Shown here: piece after piece, positions 45,580-54,056 of the stretch
Layout: each line of letters opens with the position of its first letter
How positions within the stretch are numbered: position 1 is the stretch's first letter
Source of the DNA: Pseudomonadota bacterium
Lineage (GTDB): Bacteria; Desulfobacterota; Binatia; Binatales; Binataceae
Assembly: GCA_021324885.1 (NCBI GenBank)
Contig: JAJPIF010000023.1
Coordinates: 143,851-207,850 of the forward strand
Direction of reading: 5' to 3'
Length of the DNA stretch: 64,000 nt
Notes under the pieces: model-generated
What the model was told of the DNA's origin: nothing
Databases searched by the model: none
The model's input: only the letters and a program-made list of their open reading frames with translations
Position numbers and translations under genes: made by a program

Positions 45580-46680
45580 ATGCAATACAATTTTGTCTCC
45601 GGCGACGATCACATGGATCTCAGCTATATCCCGGCGCGTTTGTGGGTGGATCGCGTGCCTGCGAAGTTCCGCGAAATGGCGCCCCGGATCGAGGAAATCG
45701 AGGGCAGGCGCCGATGGGTCAGCGAGGGCAAGCCCTGGGACATGGGCGGCTACGGCACCATGGACAATCCGCTGCTGCGCGGCGCGATTCCGCGCGCGGG
45801 GGTGAAGGAGGAACCCGAGCCCGGCAGCTTTCGCCCTTCCACCGCGAAATACCGGCTTGAAGACATGGACCGCGACGGTATCGACGCCCAGGTGATCTAC
45901 GGTCCGCCGCTGCCCCTTCTGTTCAAGGACCCCGAACTGCAGCGCGTCTGCCTGGGCGCGTACAACTCATGGCTGGCCGAGTTTTGCGGGGAAGCGCCGC
46001 AGCGCCTGATCGGCGTCGCGATGCTGCCGATGAACGACCCGGGCGAAACCGTCGCCGAACTGGAGCGGGTCGCCAAACTGGGCCTGCGCGGCGCGCTGTT
46101 CGGAGTCTTCGAGGCATGCAAACCCGTTTTCGACGAAGCCTGGGACCCGTTGTGGGCGACCGCCGCCGAAACCGGTGTAGTGCTGAGCTTCCATCTGAGC
46201 GGCGGCGTGCGCAACGCGCGTTTTGACCCCCGCCGCGGCCAGGTCGCGGCCCTCGTCTCAGCGCTCCCGATGCAACTGGACGAGCCGCTGTGCGAAATAA
46301 TTTTCTGCGGCGCGCTCGATCGAAATCCCAATCTGCGCCTGATCCTCGCGGAATCGGGATTGGGATGGGTTCCCTATCTGCTCGGCCGCATGGATCACGA
46401 ATACGAAAAGCTGTTCCGCAACACGGTCAAGCTTTCCGCAAAGCCCAGCGAACTGTTCCGCCAGCACGTCTGCGTCAGCTTCGAGGAGGACGACGTCGGC
46501 CTCAAGCTGATTTCAGAAATCGGCGAGGACAACGTGATTTGGGCGTCCGACTATCCCCATCCCGACAGCACCTGGCCCCATTCGCGCAAATACGTCGATG
46601 AGCACATGAAAGGGCTCTCACCGGCGGTGATCAAAAAGATCACCTGCGACAATACCGTGCGGCTTTACAATCTTGGCTGA
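45580..46680 (+). CDS. Amidohydrolase-2 family metal-dependent hydrolase
   Basis: A 366-residue TIM-barrel enzyme of the ACMSD-like amidohydrolase-2 family (decarboxylases and hydrolases of aromatic or enol acids). Metal-site segments: VSGDDHMD near the N-terminus, LSFHLSGG in the middle and WASDYPHPDSTWPHS with the catalytic Asp. GGGGAGG precedes the ATG. Next to a SnoaL-like protein and an SDR, it fits decarboxylation or ring hydrolysis in catabolism. The substrate is unknown. Confidence 0.9.
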   Translation: MQYNFVSGDDHMDLSYIPARLWVDRVPAKFREMAPRIEEIEGRRRWVSEGKPWDMGGYGTMDNPLLRGAIPRAGVKEEPEPGSFRPSTAKYRLEDMDRDGIDAQVIYGPPLPLLFKDPELQRVCLGAYNSWLAEFCGEAPQRLIGVAMLPMNDPGETVAELERVAKLGLRGALFGVFEACKPVFDEAWDPLWATAAETGVVLSFHLSGGVRNARFDPRRGQVAALVSALPMQLDEPLCEIIFCGALDRNPNLRLILAESGLGWVPYLLGRMDHEYEKLFRNTVKLSAKPSELFRQHVCVSFEEDDVGLKLISEIGEDNVIWASDYPHPDSTWPHSRKYVDEHMKGLSPAVIKKITCDNTVRLYNLG

Positions 46681-46738
46681 TCGGCGTCGCGCCGATAGCA
46701 TAGCGCGGCGGGCTCGGTTACCATCGCATACAATCATG

Positions 46739-46773
46739 GGCGCGGTCCTGGAAGACTGAATCGGGACCGCGCC
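46739..46773 (+). promoter_or_regulatory. Hairpin before the SDR gene, shared type with 53967
   Basis: A perfect 10-bp stem, GGCGCGGTCC (46739-46748) with GGACCGCGCC (46764-46773), followed by ATTTGTTT and then the GGGAG ribosome site of the SDR at 46791. It may end the amidohydrolase transcript or act as an attenuator. The left arm sequence recurs before the other SDR at 53967-53979. Confidence 0.55.
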
Positions 46774-46790
46774 ATTTGTTTGGGAGCGGC

Positions 46791-47561
46791 ATGATGGTCA
46801 TCAATGGGAAAACGGCGCTGATCACCGGTGGCGTTTCAGGAATCGGTAAAACCACGGCAAAGATGCTGGCGGCCAAGGGCGCCAATCTGATGCTGCTTGA
46901 CGTCAACCAGCAACTGGGTGACGAAGCGGTCAAGTCATTTCAAAGCGCCGGCACGCGCGCCGCCTTCATCCGCGCTGACGTCCGCGACGAGGCCGAGATG
47001 CGGCGGGCGTTCGAGGAGACGCTGGCGCGCTTCGGCCGCCTCGATATCCTGTTCAATAATGCCGGTATCTCCACACCACAGCCCGGCTTTACGCGAATCG
47101 CGGTCGAGCAATGGAAGCGGGTGCTGGATGTCGATCTTTTAGGCGTCGTGCTCGGATGCTACCTGGCGTTTCCCCTGATGCGAGAAAATGGTGGCGTGAT
47201 CGTCAACACCGCCTCGATGGCGGGCGTGTATCCAATTCCCGGCGACCCGGTTTATGCCGCGGCCAAGGCCGGCGTGATCCATCTGACTCATTCGCTGGCG
47301 TACTGGTCAGGCAAACGCATCCGGGTCAATTGCGTTTGTCCGGGCCAGACCGATACACCGCTGGCGCGCCAGCAGTTCCGCGATGAAAAGGCCGCCGGAC
47401 GCATCGCGCCGCCGGTGCGCAAGTTGATCTCACCCGAAGCAATTGCCGAAGTGGTGCTGCAATTCATCGAGGACGACAGCTTGGCGGGCCAGGTGGTCGA
47501 AGTGCGCCCCAGCGGCGCATTCACGGTGGAAGCTCGCCGCGCCCCAAAAAAACGCGAGTAA
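46791..47561 (+). CDS. Short-chain dehydrogenase/reductase
   Basis: A 256-residue classical SDR, ATG 46791 with GGGAG upstream. Cofactor loop TGGVSGIGK (12-20), NNAG at 89-92, catalytic S142, Y155 and K159 in the normal spacing. The residue after the second strand (LLDVNQ) suggests NAD(H). The final segment (ALNH-type C-term not seen; GAFTVEARRAPKKRE) is basic. It lies 110 bases after an amidohydrolase gene and converges with rpmA. Confidence 0.93.
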   Translation: MMVINGKTALITGGVSGIGKTTAKMLAAKGANLMLLDVNQQLGDEAVKSFQSAGTRAAFIRADVRDEAEMRRAFEETLARFGRLDILFNNAGISTPQPGFTRIAVEQWKRVLDVDLLGVVLGCYLAFPLMRENGGVIVNTASMAGVYPIPGDPVYAAAKAGVIHLTHSLAYWSGKRIRVNCVCPGQTDTPLARQQFRDEKAAGRIAPPVRKLISPEAIAEVVLQFIEDDSLAGQVVEVRPSGAFTVEARRAPKKRE

Positions 47562-47595
47562 TTTTACGCTGATGGGACGGGCAGGGGCGCCTGTC

Positions 47596-47874
47596 CTACT
47601 GGCGACGTTCCGCCTGTTCCTGAGCCAGGGGGTAGACGCTGACCTGGCGCTTTTCGCCGCGCGGCTCGTAGCTGACGATGCCGTCAATCAGCGCATAGAT
47701 CGTATAGTCACGGCCCAGACCGACGTTGCGTCCCGGATGGATCCGGGTGCCGCATTGACGGACCAGGATGTTGCCGGCTTTGACCTGCTGTCCGGCGTAA
47801 ATCTTGATTCCCCGCCGCTGGCCCGGACTGTCCCGACCGTTGCGCGTCGAACCTTGTCCCTTCTTGTGTGCCAC
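47596..47874 (-). CDS. rpmA: Large subunit ribosomal protein bL27
   Basis: A 92-residue protein beginning [20 protein letters not shown] with the conserved [21 protein letters not shown] segment. It has no N-terminal extension needing protease cleavage. It follows rplU after 67 bases; obgE, the usual next gene, is absent. Confidence 0.97.
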   Translation of the reverse strand: MAHKKGQGSTRNGRDSPGQRRGIKIYAGQQVKAGNILVRQCGTRIHPGRNVGLGRDYTIYALIDGIVSYEPRGEKRQVSVYPLAQEQAERRQ

Positions 47875-47941
47875 GGCGCTTACTCCTCTGCTGTAGCGGC
47901 GTTATCGCCGCCAGTTAAAATGGCTCGGTCGTGCCGCGATG

Positions 47942-48337
47942 TTATGCCGGGTTTTCCGCCGGACTCGGCTCCGCCGGCGGCTCCTCGACGGACGGCGGCG
48001 GCGTGGACTCCGAACCCGCTGCCATGCCAGTGTTGATCGCCTGGATATTGAGGACGGTCAATTCCTGCCGATGGCCGCGTTTGCGCCGGTAGTTCTTGCG
48101 CCGCTTCTTCTTGAAAACGATCACCTTGCTGCCGCGCGGCTGCTGCACAATACGCGCTGTCACCGCTGCTCCGCTGACCAGCGGCGTGCCGAGCATGGGT
48201 GCGCCATTCCCCCCGATTGCGAGGACTTCTGACAGGGAGATCTGCGCGCCGATATCGCCGGGAATCCGCTCGACCACGATCTGGTCGCCCGGAGCGACGC
48301 GGTACTGTTTGCCGCCGGTTTTTATAATCGCGAACAT
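47942..48337 (-). CDS. rplU: Large subunit ribosomal protein bL21 with C-terminal extension
   Basis: A 131-residue bL21: [22 protein letters not shown], then [21 protein letters not shown]. The common form is about 102 residues; here a Ser/Pro/Glu-rich acidic tail of about 25 residues ([20 protein letters not shown]) is added. The start is close to the predicted promoter, giving a very short leader. Confidence 0.97.
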   Translation of the reverse strand: MFAIIKTGGKQYRVAPGDQIVVERIPGDIGAQISLSEVLAIGGNGAPMLGTPLVSGAAVTARIVQQPRGSKVIVFKKKRRKNYRRKRGHRQELTVLNIQAINTGMAAGSESTPPPSVEEPPAEPSPAENPA

Positions 48338-48356
48338 GACTGAACCAGAATCAAAT

Positions 48357-48385
48357 TAATTATCGGAGCCCCCGCAACGTGTCAA
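48357..48385 (-). promoter_or_regulatory. Candidate rplU-rpmA promoter
   Basis: On the minus strand: perfect TTGACA (48385-48380), 17 bases, then TAATTA (48362-48357), with GATAAT at a 15-base spacing as an alternative -10. The leader to ATG 48337 would be only about 13-15 bases. Confidence 0.55.
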
Positions 48386-48411
48386 CGCGGGTCGGACCCC
48401 GTGCGTCGCCA

Positions 48412-50124
48412 TCAGGACTGCGCCAACGGACCGCGCAGCAGGCGGCCGGGCAGCGCGCCGGTGTGCTGATTGTTGCGCAGCACCACTTCGCCGTTGACGA
48501 TCGTCGCCATGATGCCGCTGGCCTTCTGGCGCAGCCGCCGCGCGCCGGCCGGCAGATCATGCACCAGTTCCGGCAATTCGGGCGTGATCCGGTCGGGGTC
48601 GAAGATCATGATATCGGCGGCCCAGCCTTTGCGCAGGAGCCCTCTTCCCTCCAGTCCCCAATACGAGGCCGGGACAAAGGTAAGCATCCGCACCGCCTCT
48701 TCCAGCGTCAGCGCCTGCTTCTCACGCACCCAGTAACTCAGCACGTGGCTTTGCAGCGAGGAGTCCATCAGTTGTGAAACGTGCGCGCCGGAATCGGAGA
48801 AGGTCACCACGCAGCGCGGATGGCGCATCATCTCCAGCACATGATCCTGGTTTTCGTTGGCCACAGTCTGAAGGAACAACTGCTTGAGATTGGTCTTGAG
48901 TGCGAGGTCAATAATCACGTCCACCGGATCCTGATTGGTTTCCTGCGCGATTTCGGCCACCGATCGGTAGGGCGGCAGCCCTTTGTCCTGCACCCACATC
49001 CAGTTGAAGTCGGGACCCATCGCGAACAACTGTCCGTGTCTGGGCTGGTTGCCGCGCCGGTGCTCGCGCGCCACCTCGACCAGCTTGCGCCGGGTTTCGG
49101 GATTGCGCAGCGCCGCTTCCTGCTCGGCCAGCGGCAGCTTGCGCAGCTCGCGCCATAGCGGCAGTCCGTCAAACGGCATCGTGGTCTGAAACGAATTGAC
49201 ACCGTTGACCGAACGGCTGTGCACCTGGATGAACATGCGGCCGCCTTCGCGCGCGGTCTGCTCGGCGGCGGCGATATAATGGCGCCAGTCGTCGGGATAG
49301 CGCCGATGGGCGAACTGGCCGAAGGTGACCGGCACCCCGGTCTCCAGCGCCAGCGCCTTGAGCCGTCCCAGGTAGTCGCGCGTGTGCTCGGGGTCCGCGC
49401 CGGTCTGCTCTCCGGCGATTTCGAACAGGCCCGCGTTGAGCTCGCCCATCACGCCGACCAGTTGACGGACTTCGTCCCAACTGGCGATGCGGCTGGCGAC
49501 CGGTCTGCGATCGGCGGTTTCATGGGTTGAGCTGCGCGAAGTGGTAAAGCCGATCGCGCCGGCGCGGATCGCGTCGCGCACCTCGCGCTTCATCGCGGCG
49601 ATATCGGCCTCGGTCGCCTCTTCGGTGAACGCGCGCTCGCCCATCACGTACGTGCGCAGGGCGGAATGTCCCATGTAGGCGGCGTAATTGATTCCCTTGG
49701 GCGCGCGATCGACGGCGTCGAGATACTGCGCGAAGGTTTCCCACGACCAGGTGATGCCGGCCTCCATCGCCTCGCGCGCGATGTCTTCGGCACGTTCCAG
49801 GTTGCGCATCACCAGGTGTTTGTCGCGCTCGCCGCACGGCGCCAGCGAAAATCCGCAATTGCCCATCACGACCGAGGTCACGCCATGCCAGCACGACGAC
49901 GTTCCCAGGGCGTCCCAGAACACCTGCGCGTCCATGTGCGTATGGCCGTCGATAATCCCGGGCGCAACCACATGGCCGTCGGCGTCGATAATCTCGCGGG
50001 CGCTGGCGCGTATCCGGCCGATCTCCGCGATCTTGCCGCCGGCAATACCAACATCGGCGCGATACCGCGCCATCCCGGAACCGTCAATCACAGTGCCGTT
50101 GCGAATGACCAGGTCGTATTCCAT
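48412..50124 (-). CDS. N-acyl-D-amino-acid deacylase-like amidohydrolase
   Basis: A 570-residue amidohydrolase superfamily enzyme, ATG 50124 with GGGGAG upstream. D-aminoacylase pattern: DGHTHMDAQ, the metal-bridging Cys region SVVMGNCGFSLAP, GAIGFTTSRSS, and the catalytic Asp region VTFSDSGAHVSQLMD. The C-terminal composite beta-sandwich (ADIMIFDPDRITPELPELV) is present. Annotation as D-aminoacylase is by family only; such paralogues are common in catabolic neighbourhoods and may cleave other amides or lactams. It converges with nothing nearby and precedes rplU by 27 bases past its promoter. Confidence 0.88.
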   Translation of the reverse strand: MEYDLVIRNGTVIDGSGMARYRADVGIAGGKIAEIGRIRASAREIIDADGHVVAPGIIDGHTHMDAQVFWDALGTSSCWHGVTSVVMGNCGFSLAPCGERDKHLVMRNLERAEDIAREAMEAGITWSWETFAQYLDAVDRAPKGINYAAYMGHSALRTYVMGERAFTEEATEADIAAMKREVRDAIRAGAIGFTTSRSSTHETADRRPVASRIASWDEVRQLVGVMGELNAGLFEIAGEQTGADPEHTRDYLGRLKALALETGVPVTFGQFAHRRYPDDWRHYIAAAEQTAREGGRMFIQVHSRSVNGVNSFQTTMPFDGLPLWRELRKLPLAEQEAALRNPETRRKLVEVAREHRRGNQPRHGQLFAMGPDFNWMWVQDKGLPPYRSVAEIAQETNQDPVDVIIDLALKTNLKQLFLQTVANENQDHVLEMMRHPRCVVTFSDSGAHVSQLMDSSLQSHVLSYWVREKQALTLEEAVRMLTFVPASYWGLEGRGLLRKGWAADIMIFDPDRITPELPELVHDLPAGARRLRQKASGIMATIVNGEVVLRNNQHTGALPGRLLRGPLAQS

Positions 50125-50232
50125 GTTCGTGTCTCCCCGAGTCAAGTGCGGAGGCCTTTATCGCTGGCATTCGCAATCCTATCAGCCTGCTTTCGCCATC
50201 ATCAAGCGCAGGCGCGGCGGCCGTGGTGAGCC

Positions 50233-51021
50233 TCACTTAAACTTCGGCGCGCGTTTTTCCTTGATTCCCGCCAGTCCTTCCCTGGCGTCGGTGGAGAAGA
50301 ACCCCAGCATCTCCAGCGCCAGCGACGTGTCGAAGGACGGGCCGGCCATCCGCAGCCAGTTGTTCAACGACCGCTTGGTCCATCGCAGGGCCTGCTGCGG
50401 ACCGGTGCCGAGTTTGCGCGCCACCTCCATCGCCTTTTCCATCAGCTTGTCGGCGGGGACGCACAGGCTGACGAGGCCGATGCGCTCGGCTTCCTTGCCG
50501 TCGATGAAGTCTGAGGTGAGCAGATAGTACTTGGCCTTGGCCATCCCGCACAGCAGCGGCCAGGCGATGACGGCATGATCGCCCGCGGCGACCCCGATGC
50601 GCAGATGGCCGTCGGTGAAGCGTATATTGTCGGCCGCGATACTGATGTCGGCGAGCAGCGCCACCGCCAGGCCGGCGCCGACCGCGACCCCGTTGATCGC
50701 CGAGATGATGGGCTTGTCGAGATTGATCATGTTGTAAACGATGTCACCGGCTTCACGCCAACTCTGCGCGACCGCCTCCGGACTGCGCGTCATCTCCTCG
50801 ATCATCTCCATGTCGCCGCCGGCGGAAAACGCCCGTCCCGCTCCGGTTATCAGGATCACGTTGGCCTGCGGGTCGGGATCGACGTCCTTCCATACCTGGG
50901 TCAGCTCCCAATGCAGCCGCCGATTGGTGGCGTTGAGGACGTCGGGCCGGTTGATCGTCACCAGCAGCACGCCGTCGCCTTTATGCTCGAAAAGCAGATG
51001 CTGATATTCGCTGTATTTCAT
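50233..51021 (-). CDS. Enoyl-CoA hydratase/isomerase family protein
   Basis: A 262-residue crotonase-fold protein. The oxyanion-hole segment is [14 protein letters not shown] and [25 protein letters not shown]. In place of the typical catalytic Glu pair the sequence reads [23 protein letters not shown], so the chemistry may differ from simple hydration (isomerase, hydrolase or C-C lyase are possible). The trimer region [12 protein letters not shown] is typical. ATG start at 51021. It lies just upstream of the D-aminoacylase-like gene in the same direction, with 108 bases between. Confidence 0.9.
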   Translation of the reverse strand: MKYSEYQHLLFEHKGDGVLLVTINRPDVLNATNRRLHWELTQVWKDVDPDPQANVILITGAGRAFSAGGDMEMIEEMTRSPEAVAQSWREAGDIVYNMINLDKPIISAINGVAVGAGLAVALLADISIAADNIRFTDGHLRIGVAAGDHAVIAWPLLCGMAKAKYYLLTSDFIDGKEAERIGLVSLCVPADKLMEKAMEVARKLGTGPQQALRWTKRSLNNWLRMAGPSFDTSLALEMLGFFSTDAREGLAGIKEKRAPKFK

Positions 51022-51203
51022 GCAGAGGTCCTTCCGCTGGCGGCCCTGTCCGCGTTGCTCGGGCCGCGATTGCCGGCCGCGCTTTTACCGATGTAACCGT
51101 AAAGCGGCGCTGGGGTAAAGCGGCCGGACGCGCTGGTCACGCAAGCCCTTAATCGGTAGGTTTAAATTCTTGCAGACGGCTTCGTGCCCTTGAGGAGGAG
51201 CAG

Positions 51204-52637
51204 ATGGCGACCGCAGCTAAGAGCAAATCCGCGGCGATTCGCGCCCGCTTGAATCATCCGATAATCGACTCCGACGGCCATTGGATCGACTACGCTCCGG
51301 CCTTCATGGAGTATCTGCGCGAAACTGCGGGGCCGGCAGTCATCGAGCGGTTCAAAAAGTCCGTCCCGTTCGGCGACACTTCGCTGATGGCGCGCGAGGT
51401 CCGGCTCGATCGCCGCTATCCGCAGCCGCCGTGGTGGGGACTTACGACCAGCACCCCTGACCGCGCCACTGCGATGCTCCCGAGGATGCTTTATGAGCGG
51501 ATGCCGGAGTTGGGCCTGGACTTCGCGGTGCTCTATCCCAGCGGACCGGGGCTGTTCGCTGCTTATTTCGGCGACGAGGAAGTGCGGCGCGCGTCCTGCC
51601 ATGCCTTCAACGCTTTTATCGCCGACACGTTCAAAGGCCTGGAGGACCGGCTTACGCCCGCCGCTGCGATCCCGATGCATACCCCGGCCGAAGCGATCGC
51701 CGAACTGGAACATGTGAAAAGCTTGGGGCTCAAGGCCGTGATGGTCGCCAGCCTGGTGCGGCGGCGGGTGCCGTACGTGATGCGCGAGATGCCGCAAGCG
51801 GCGCGGCTGGCGACCTGGTTCGACATGCTCGGGATGGACAGCGAATACGACTACGATCCGTTCTGGTCCAAGTGCCTGGAACTCGGGTTCTCGCCCACCT
51901 TCCATACCGGCAGCCAGGGGCTGGGGCTGCGCGCTTCGGTCAGCAACTGGGTTTACAATCATATCGGGCATTTCGCGGAAGCCAACGACGCGATGTGCAA
52001 GGCGCTGTTTTTGGGCGGAGTGACGCGTCGTTTTCCCCGACTGCGGTTCGCTTTTCTGGAAGGCGGCGTCGGCTACGGCTTCAAGCTGCTCAACGACCTG
52101 ATTGGCCATTTCAAAACCCGCAATCCGCAGGCGCTCAAATACTGCAATCCGGCCAACCTCGACGTCGAATTCCTCGTCAGCATGTTCGAAAAATACGGCA
52201 CCGATACGATGAAGCGCACGCTCGACGTGGAAACGCTGCGGGTCGGGCTGGAGCGCGTCGGGCCGCCCGAGCAACCCAATGAATTCGCCGCCAGCGGCGT
52301 ACAAAGTCCCGACGATATCTGCAAGCTGTTCGTGCCGAATTTTTACTTTGGCTGCGAGGCCGAAGACCACGCCAATGCGTGGGCGTTCAACACCAGGGTG
52401 ACGCCCGGGCACCATCGCCTGAACGCGATCCTCGGCACCGACATCGGCCATTTCGACGTAACTGACATGTCCACCGTGATTGCTGAGGCCTGGGAACTGG
52501 TCGAGGACGGCCTAATCACGGAGGCGGATTTCCGCGACTTCACCTTCGCCAATCCGGTCGGGCTGTGGGCCGCCAACAATCCGGACTTTTTCAAAGGCAC
52601 GGCCGTCGAGCGCGCAGCCGCCGGGCTCGCGCATTGA
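51204..52637 (+). CDS. Amidohydrolase-2 family metal-dependent hydrolase
   Basis: A 477-residue TIM-barrel hydrolase/decarboxylase. Metal-site segments: IIDSDGHWIDY, SPTFHTGSQG and LGTDIGHFDV, all with their expected His and Asp. The preceding leader holds GAGGAGGAGCAG. It is long for the family owing to insertions after residue 90 and near the C-terminus. Six bases separate it from the SGNH hydrolase, so they are one transcript. Divergent from the enoyl-CoA hydratase gene. Confidence 0.9.
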   Translation: MATAAKSKSAAIRARLNHPIIDSDGHWIDYAPAFMEYLRETAGPAVIERFKKSVPFGDTSLMAREVRLDRRYPQPPWWGLTTSTPDRATAMLPRMLYERMPELGLDFAVLYPSGPGLFAAYFGDEEVRRASCHAFNAFIADTFKGLEDRLTPAAAIPMHTPAEAIAELEHVKSLGLKAVMVASLVRRRVPYVMREMPQAARLATWFDMLGMDSEYDYDPFWSKCLELGFSPTFHTGSQGLGLRASVSNWVYNHIGHFAEANDAMCKALFLGGVTRRFPRLRFAFLEGGVGYGFKLLNDLIGHFKTRNPQALKYCNPANLDVEFLVSMFEKYGTDTMKRTLDVETLRVGLERVGPPEQPNEFAASGVQSPDDICKLFVPNFYFGCEAEDHANAWAFNTRVTPGHHRLNAILGTDIGHFDVTDMSTVIAEAWELVEDGLITEADFRDFTFANPVGLWAANNPDFFKGTAVERAAAGLAH

Positions 52638-52643
52638 TTTAAG

Positions 52644-53933
52644 ATGACGGATTATTCAGCCGGCAAGTCGAAACCGGGCCTGTTGCTCAGGGTCGCGCAT
52701 TGGGCAGCGATGCTCTGGATCCAGGTTGGCATCGCGCTAGCCGCATTCGCGGTGCTCAGCTTCGCGGCGGGAACGATCGTCAAAACAGTACGCGATCTGC
52801 GTCGGCGCCGTATCCCGGACCAGACGCGCGCCTATCCGGACAGCGCGTCGTGGGTGCCGGCTTATTTCCAGGCGATGAACAGCGTGCGGATGCGCTGGTA
52901 TCCCTATGTCTATTGGAAAACCGCCCCGATGCGCAGCCCGTACCTCAACATCGATCCGCATTCCAATCGCGTCAATTGGAACGCGCCGCACCCCCACAAT
53001 GACGGCAAGCCGCTGCTGCGCGTCTTCGTTATGGGCGGTTCGACCACCTGGGGCGCGGGCGCGCGCGACGATTACACGATACCGTCGTTATTGGCCAAAG
53101 ACCTGGCGGGGAATCCGCTATACGACGTCGAGGTGCGCAATTACGGCCAGATGGGATGGGTCACGAGCCAGGAGCTTATTTATCTCTACGAATTGTTAAG
53201 GCGGGGCGAGCGTCCCGACCTGGTGATTTTCTACGACGGCATCAATGATACGTTTCTGGGTTACCAGGACGGGATCGCGGGGCTGACGCAAAACGAATTT
53301 CTCCGCGCCCAGGAGTTCGGGATCCTGGCGTCATCGTCGGGCCGCAAGCGCCTGTACGCGACGGCGCTGCGCACGTTCCTGATGAACACCGGGATGGCCG
53401 ACCTGATCAAGCTGCTCTACGGCAGGGATGAAGCTACAACAGAGCGGACCGAAATCGGCCCGATTGCATCGATCGCCTACCTGGCGCCGCCCAGCGATTT
53501 CGAAGGCGCCGGCGCGATCCAACAGGACATCGTCAATATCTACCTGTTCAATAACCAGATGGTGCGCGCGATGGGAGATCGCTTCGGCTTCCGCTCGCTC
53601 TTTTACTGGCAGCCAGTCATCTTCAGCAAGCATCCGCTGACTGCCTACGAGCAGTCGTTCGTGGGCGCGCGCAGCCGCCGGGAATTCTTCGACGCCACCT
53701 ACCAGCGCATCGCCGCCGTCGCGCCGAGCAATGGCGTCAACGACATCAGCGGCATTTTGAACGGGGGCGGGAAAACCTACTTCGTCGATCCGTGGCATAT
53801 CACGGAGGCGGGCAACGCCGTAGTCGCGCAACGGATGGCGTCGGACGCCGCGCCGCTGCTGGCCGCGGCTGCGCGCGACCGCCGATTAGAGGGCAGGCAT
53901 GTTCCGCAACGTAACGTTGGGTCGGAAAATTAG
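52644..53933 (+). CDS. Membrane-anchored SGNH/GDSL hydrolase
   Basis: A 429-residue protein with one N-terminal membrane span (AAMLWIQVGIALAAFAVLSFAAG) and a periplasmic SGNH domain. Block I is VMGGSTTWGAGA (Ser133), block III is FYDGINDTFLG (Asn201) and block V VDPWHIT (Asp382, His385). SGNH enzymes are esterases, acyltransferases or carbohydrate deacetylases; no further clue to substrate. It is tightly coupled to the upstream amidohydrolase and precedes an SDR. Confidence 0.85.
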   Translation: MTDYSAGKSKPGLLLRVAHWAAMLWIQVGIALAAFAVLSFAAGTIVKTVRDLRRRRIPDQTRAYPDSASWVPAYFQAMNSVRMRWYPYVYWKTAPMRSPYLNIDPHSNRVNWNAPHPHNDGKPLLRVFVMGGSTTWGAGARDDYTIPSLLAKDLAGNPLYDVEVRNYGQMGWVTSQELIYLYELLRRGERPDLVIFYDGINDTFLGYQDGIAGLTQNEFLRAQEFGILASSSGRKRLYATALRTFLMNTGMADLIKLLYGRDEATTERTEIGPIASIAYLAPPSDFEGAGAIQQDIVNIYLFNNQMVRAMGDRFGFRSLFYWQPVIFSKHPLTAYEQSFVGARSRREFFDATYQRIAAVAPSNGVNDISGILNGGGKTYFVDPWHITEAGNAVVAQRMASDAAPLLAAAARDRRLEGRHVPQRNVGSEN

Positions 53934-53966
53934 GAGCTGCTCGACATCGAGCAGAGCAGAAGGGCA

Positions 53967-54033
53967 GGGCGCGGTCCTGAGAACCGGACCACCACCAGCT
54001 TCTTCGACCCCAGCCGTGCAATGCGCCGCGCCC
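53967..54033 (+). promoter_or_regulatory. Bulged hairpin before the SDR gene, shared type with 46739
   Basis: GGGCGCGGTCCTG (53967-53979) is identical to 46738-46750. GGTCC (53973-53977) pairs with GGACC (53986-53990), and GGGCGCGG (53967-53974) with CCGCGCCC (54026-54033), leaving the 35-base segment between the two right-hand arms as a bulge. TTTTCGC and then GGGAGA, the SDR ribosome site, follow. Confidence 0.45.
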
Positions 54034-54056
54034 TTTTCGCAACCGGGAGAAGTCAA

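Noticed and set aside
47575..47596. Bidirectional terminator between the SDR and rpmA
   Set aside because: The 8-bp stem (GGACGGGC with GCCTGTCC, one wobble) has no T-run on either strand and touches the rpmA stop codon.
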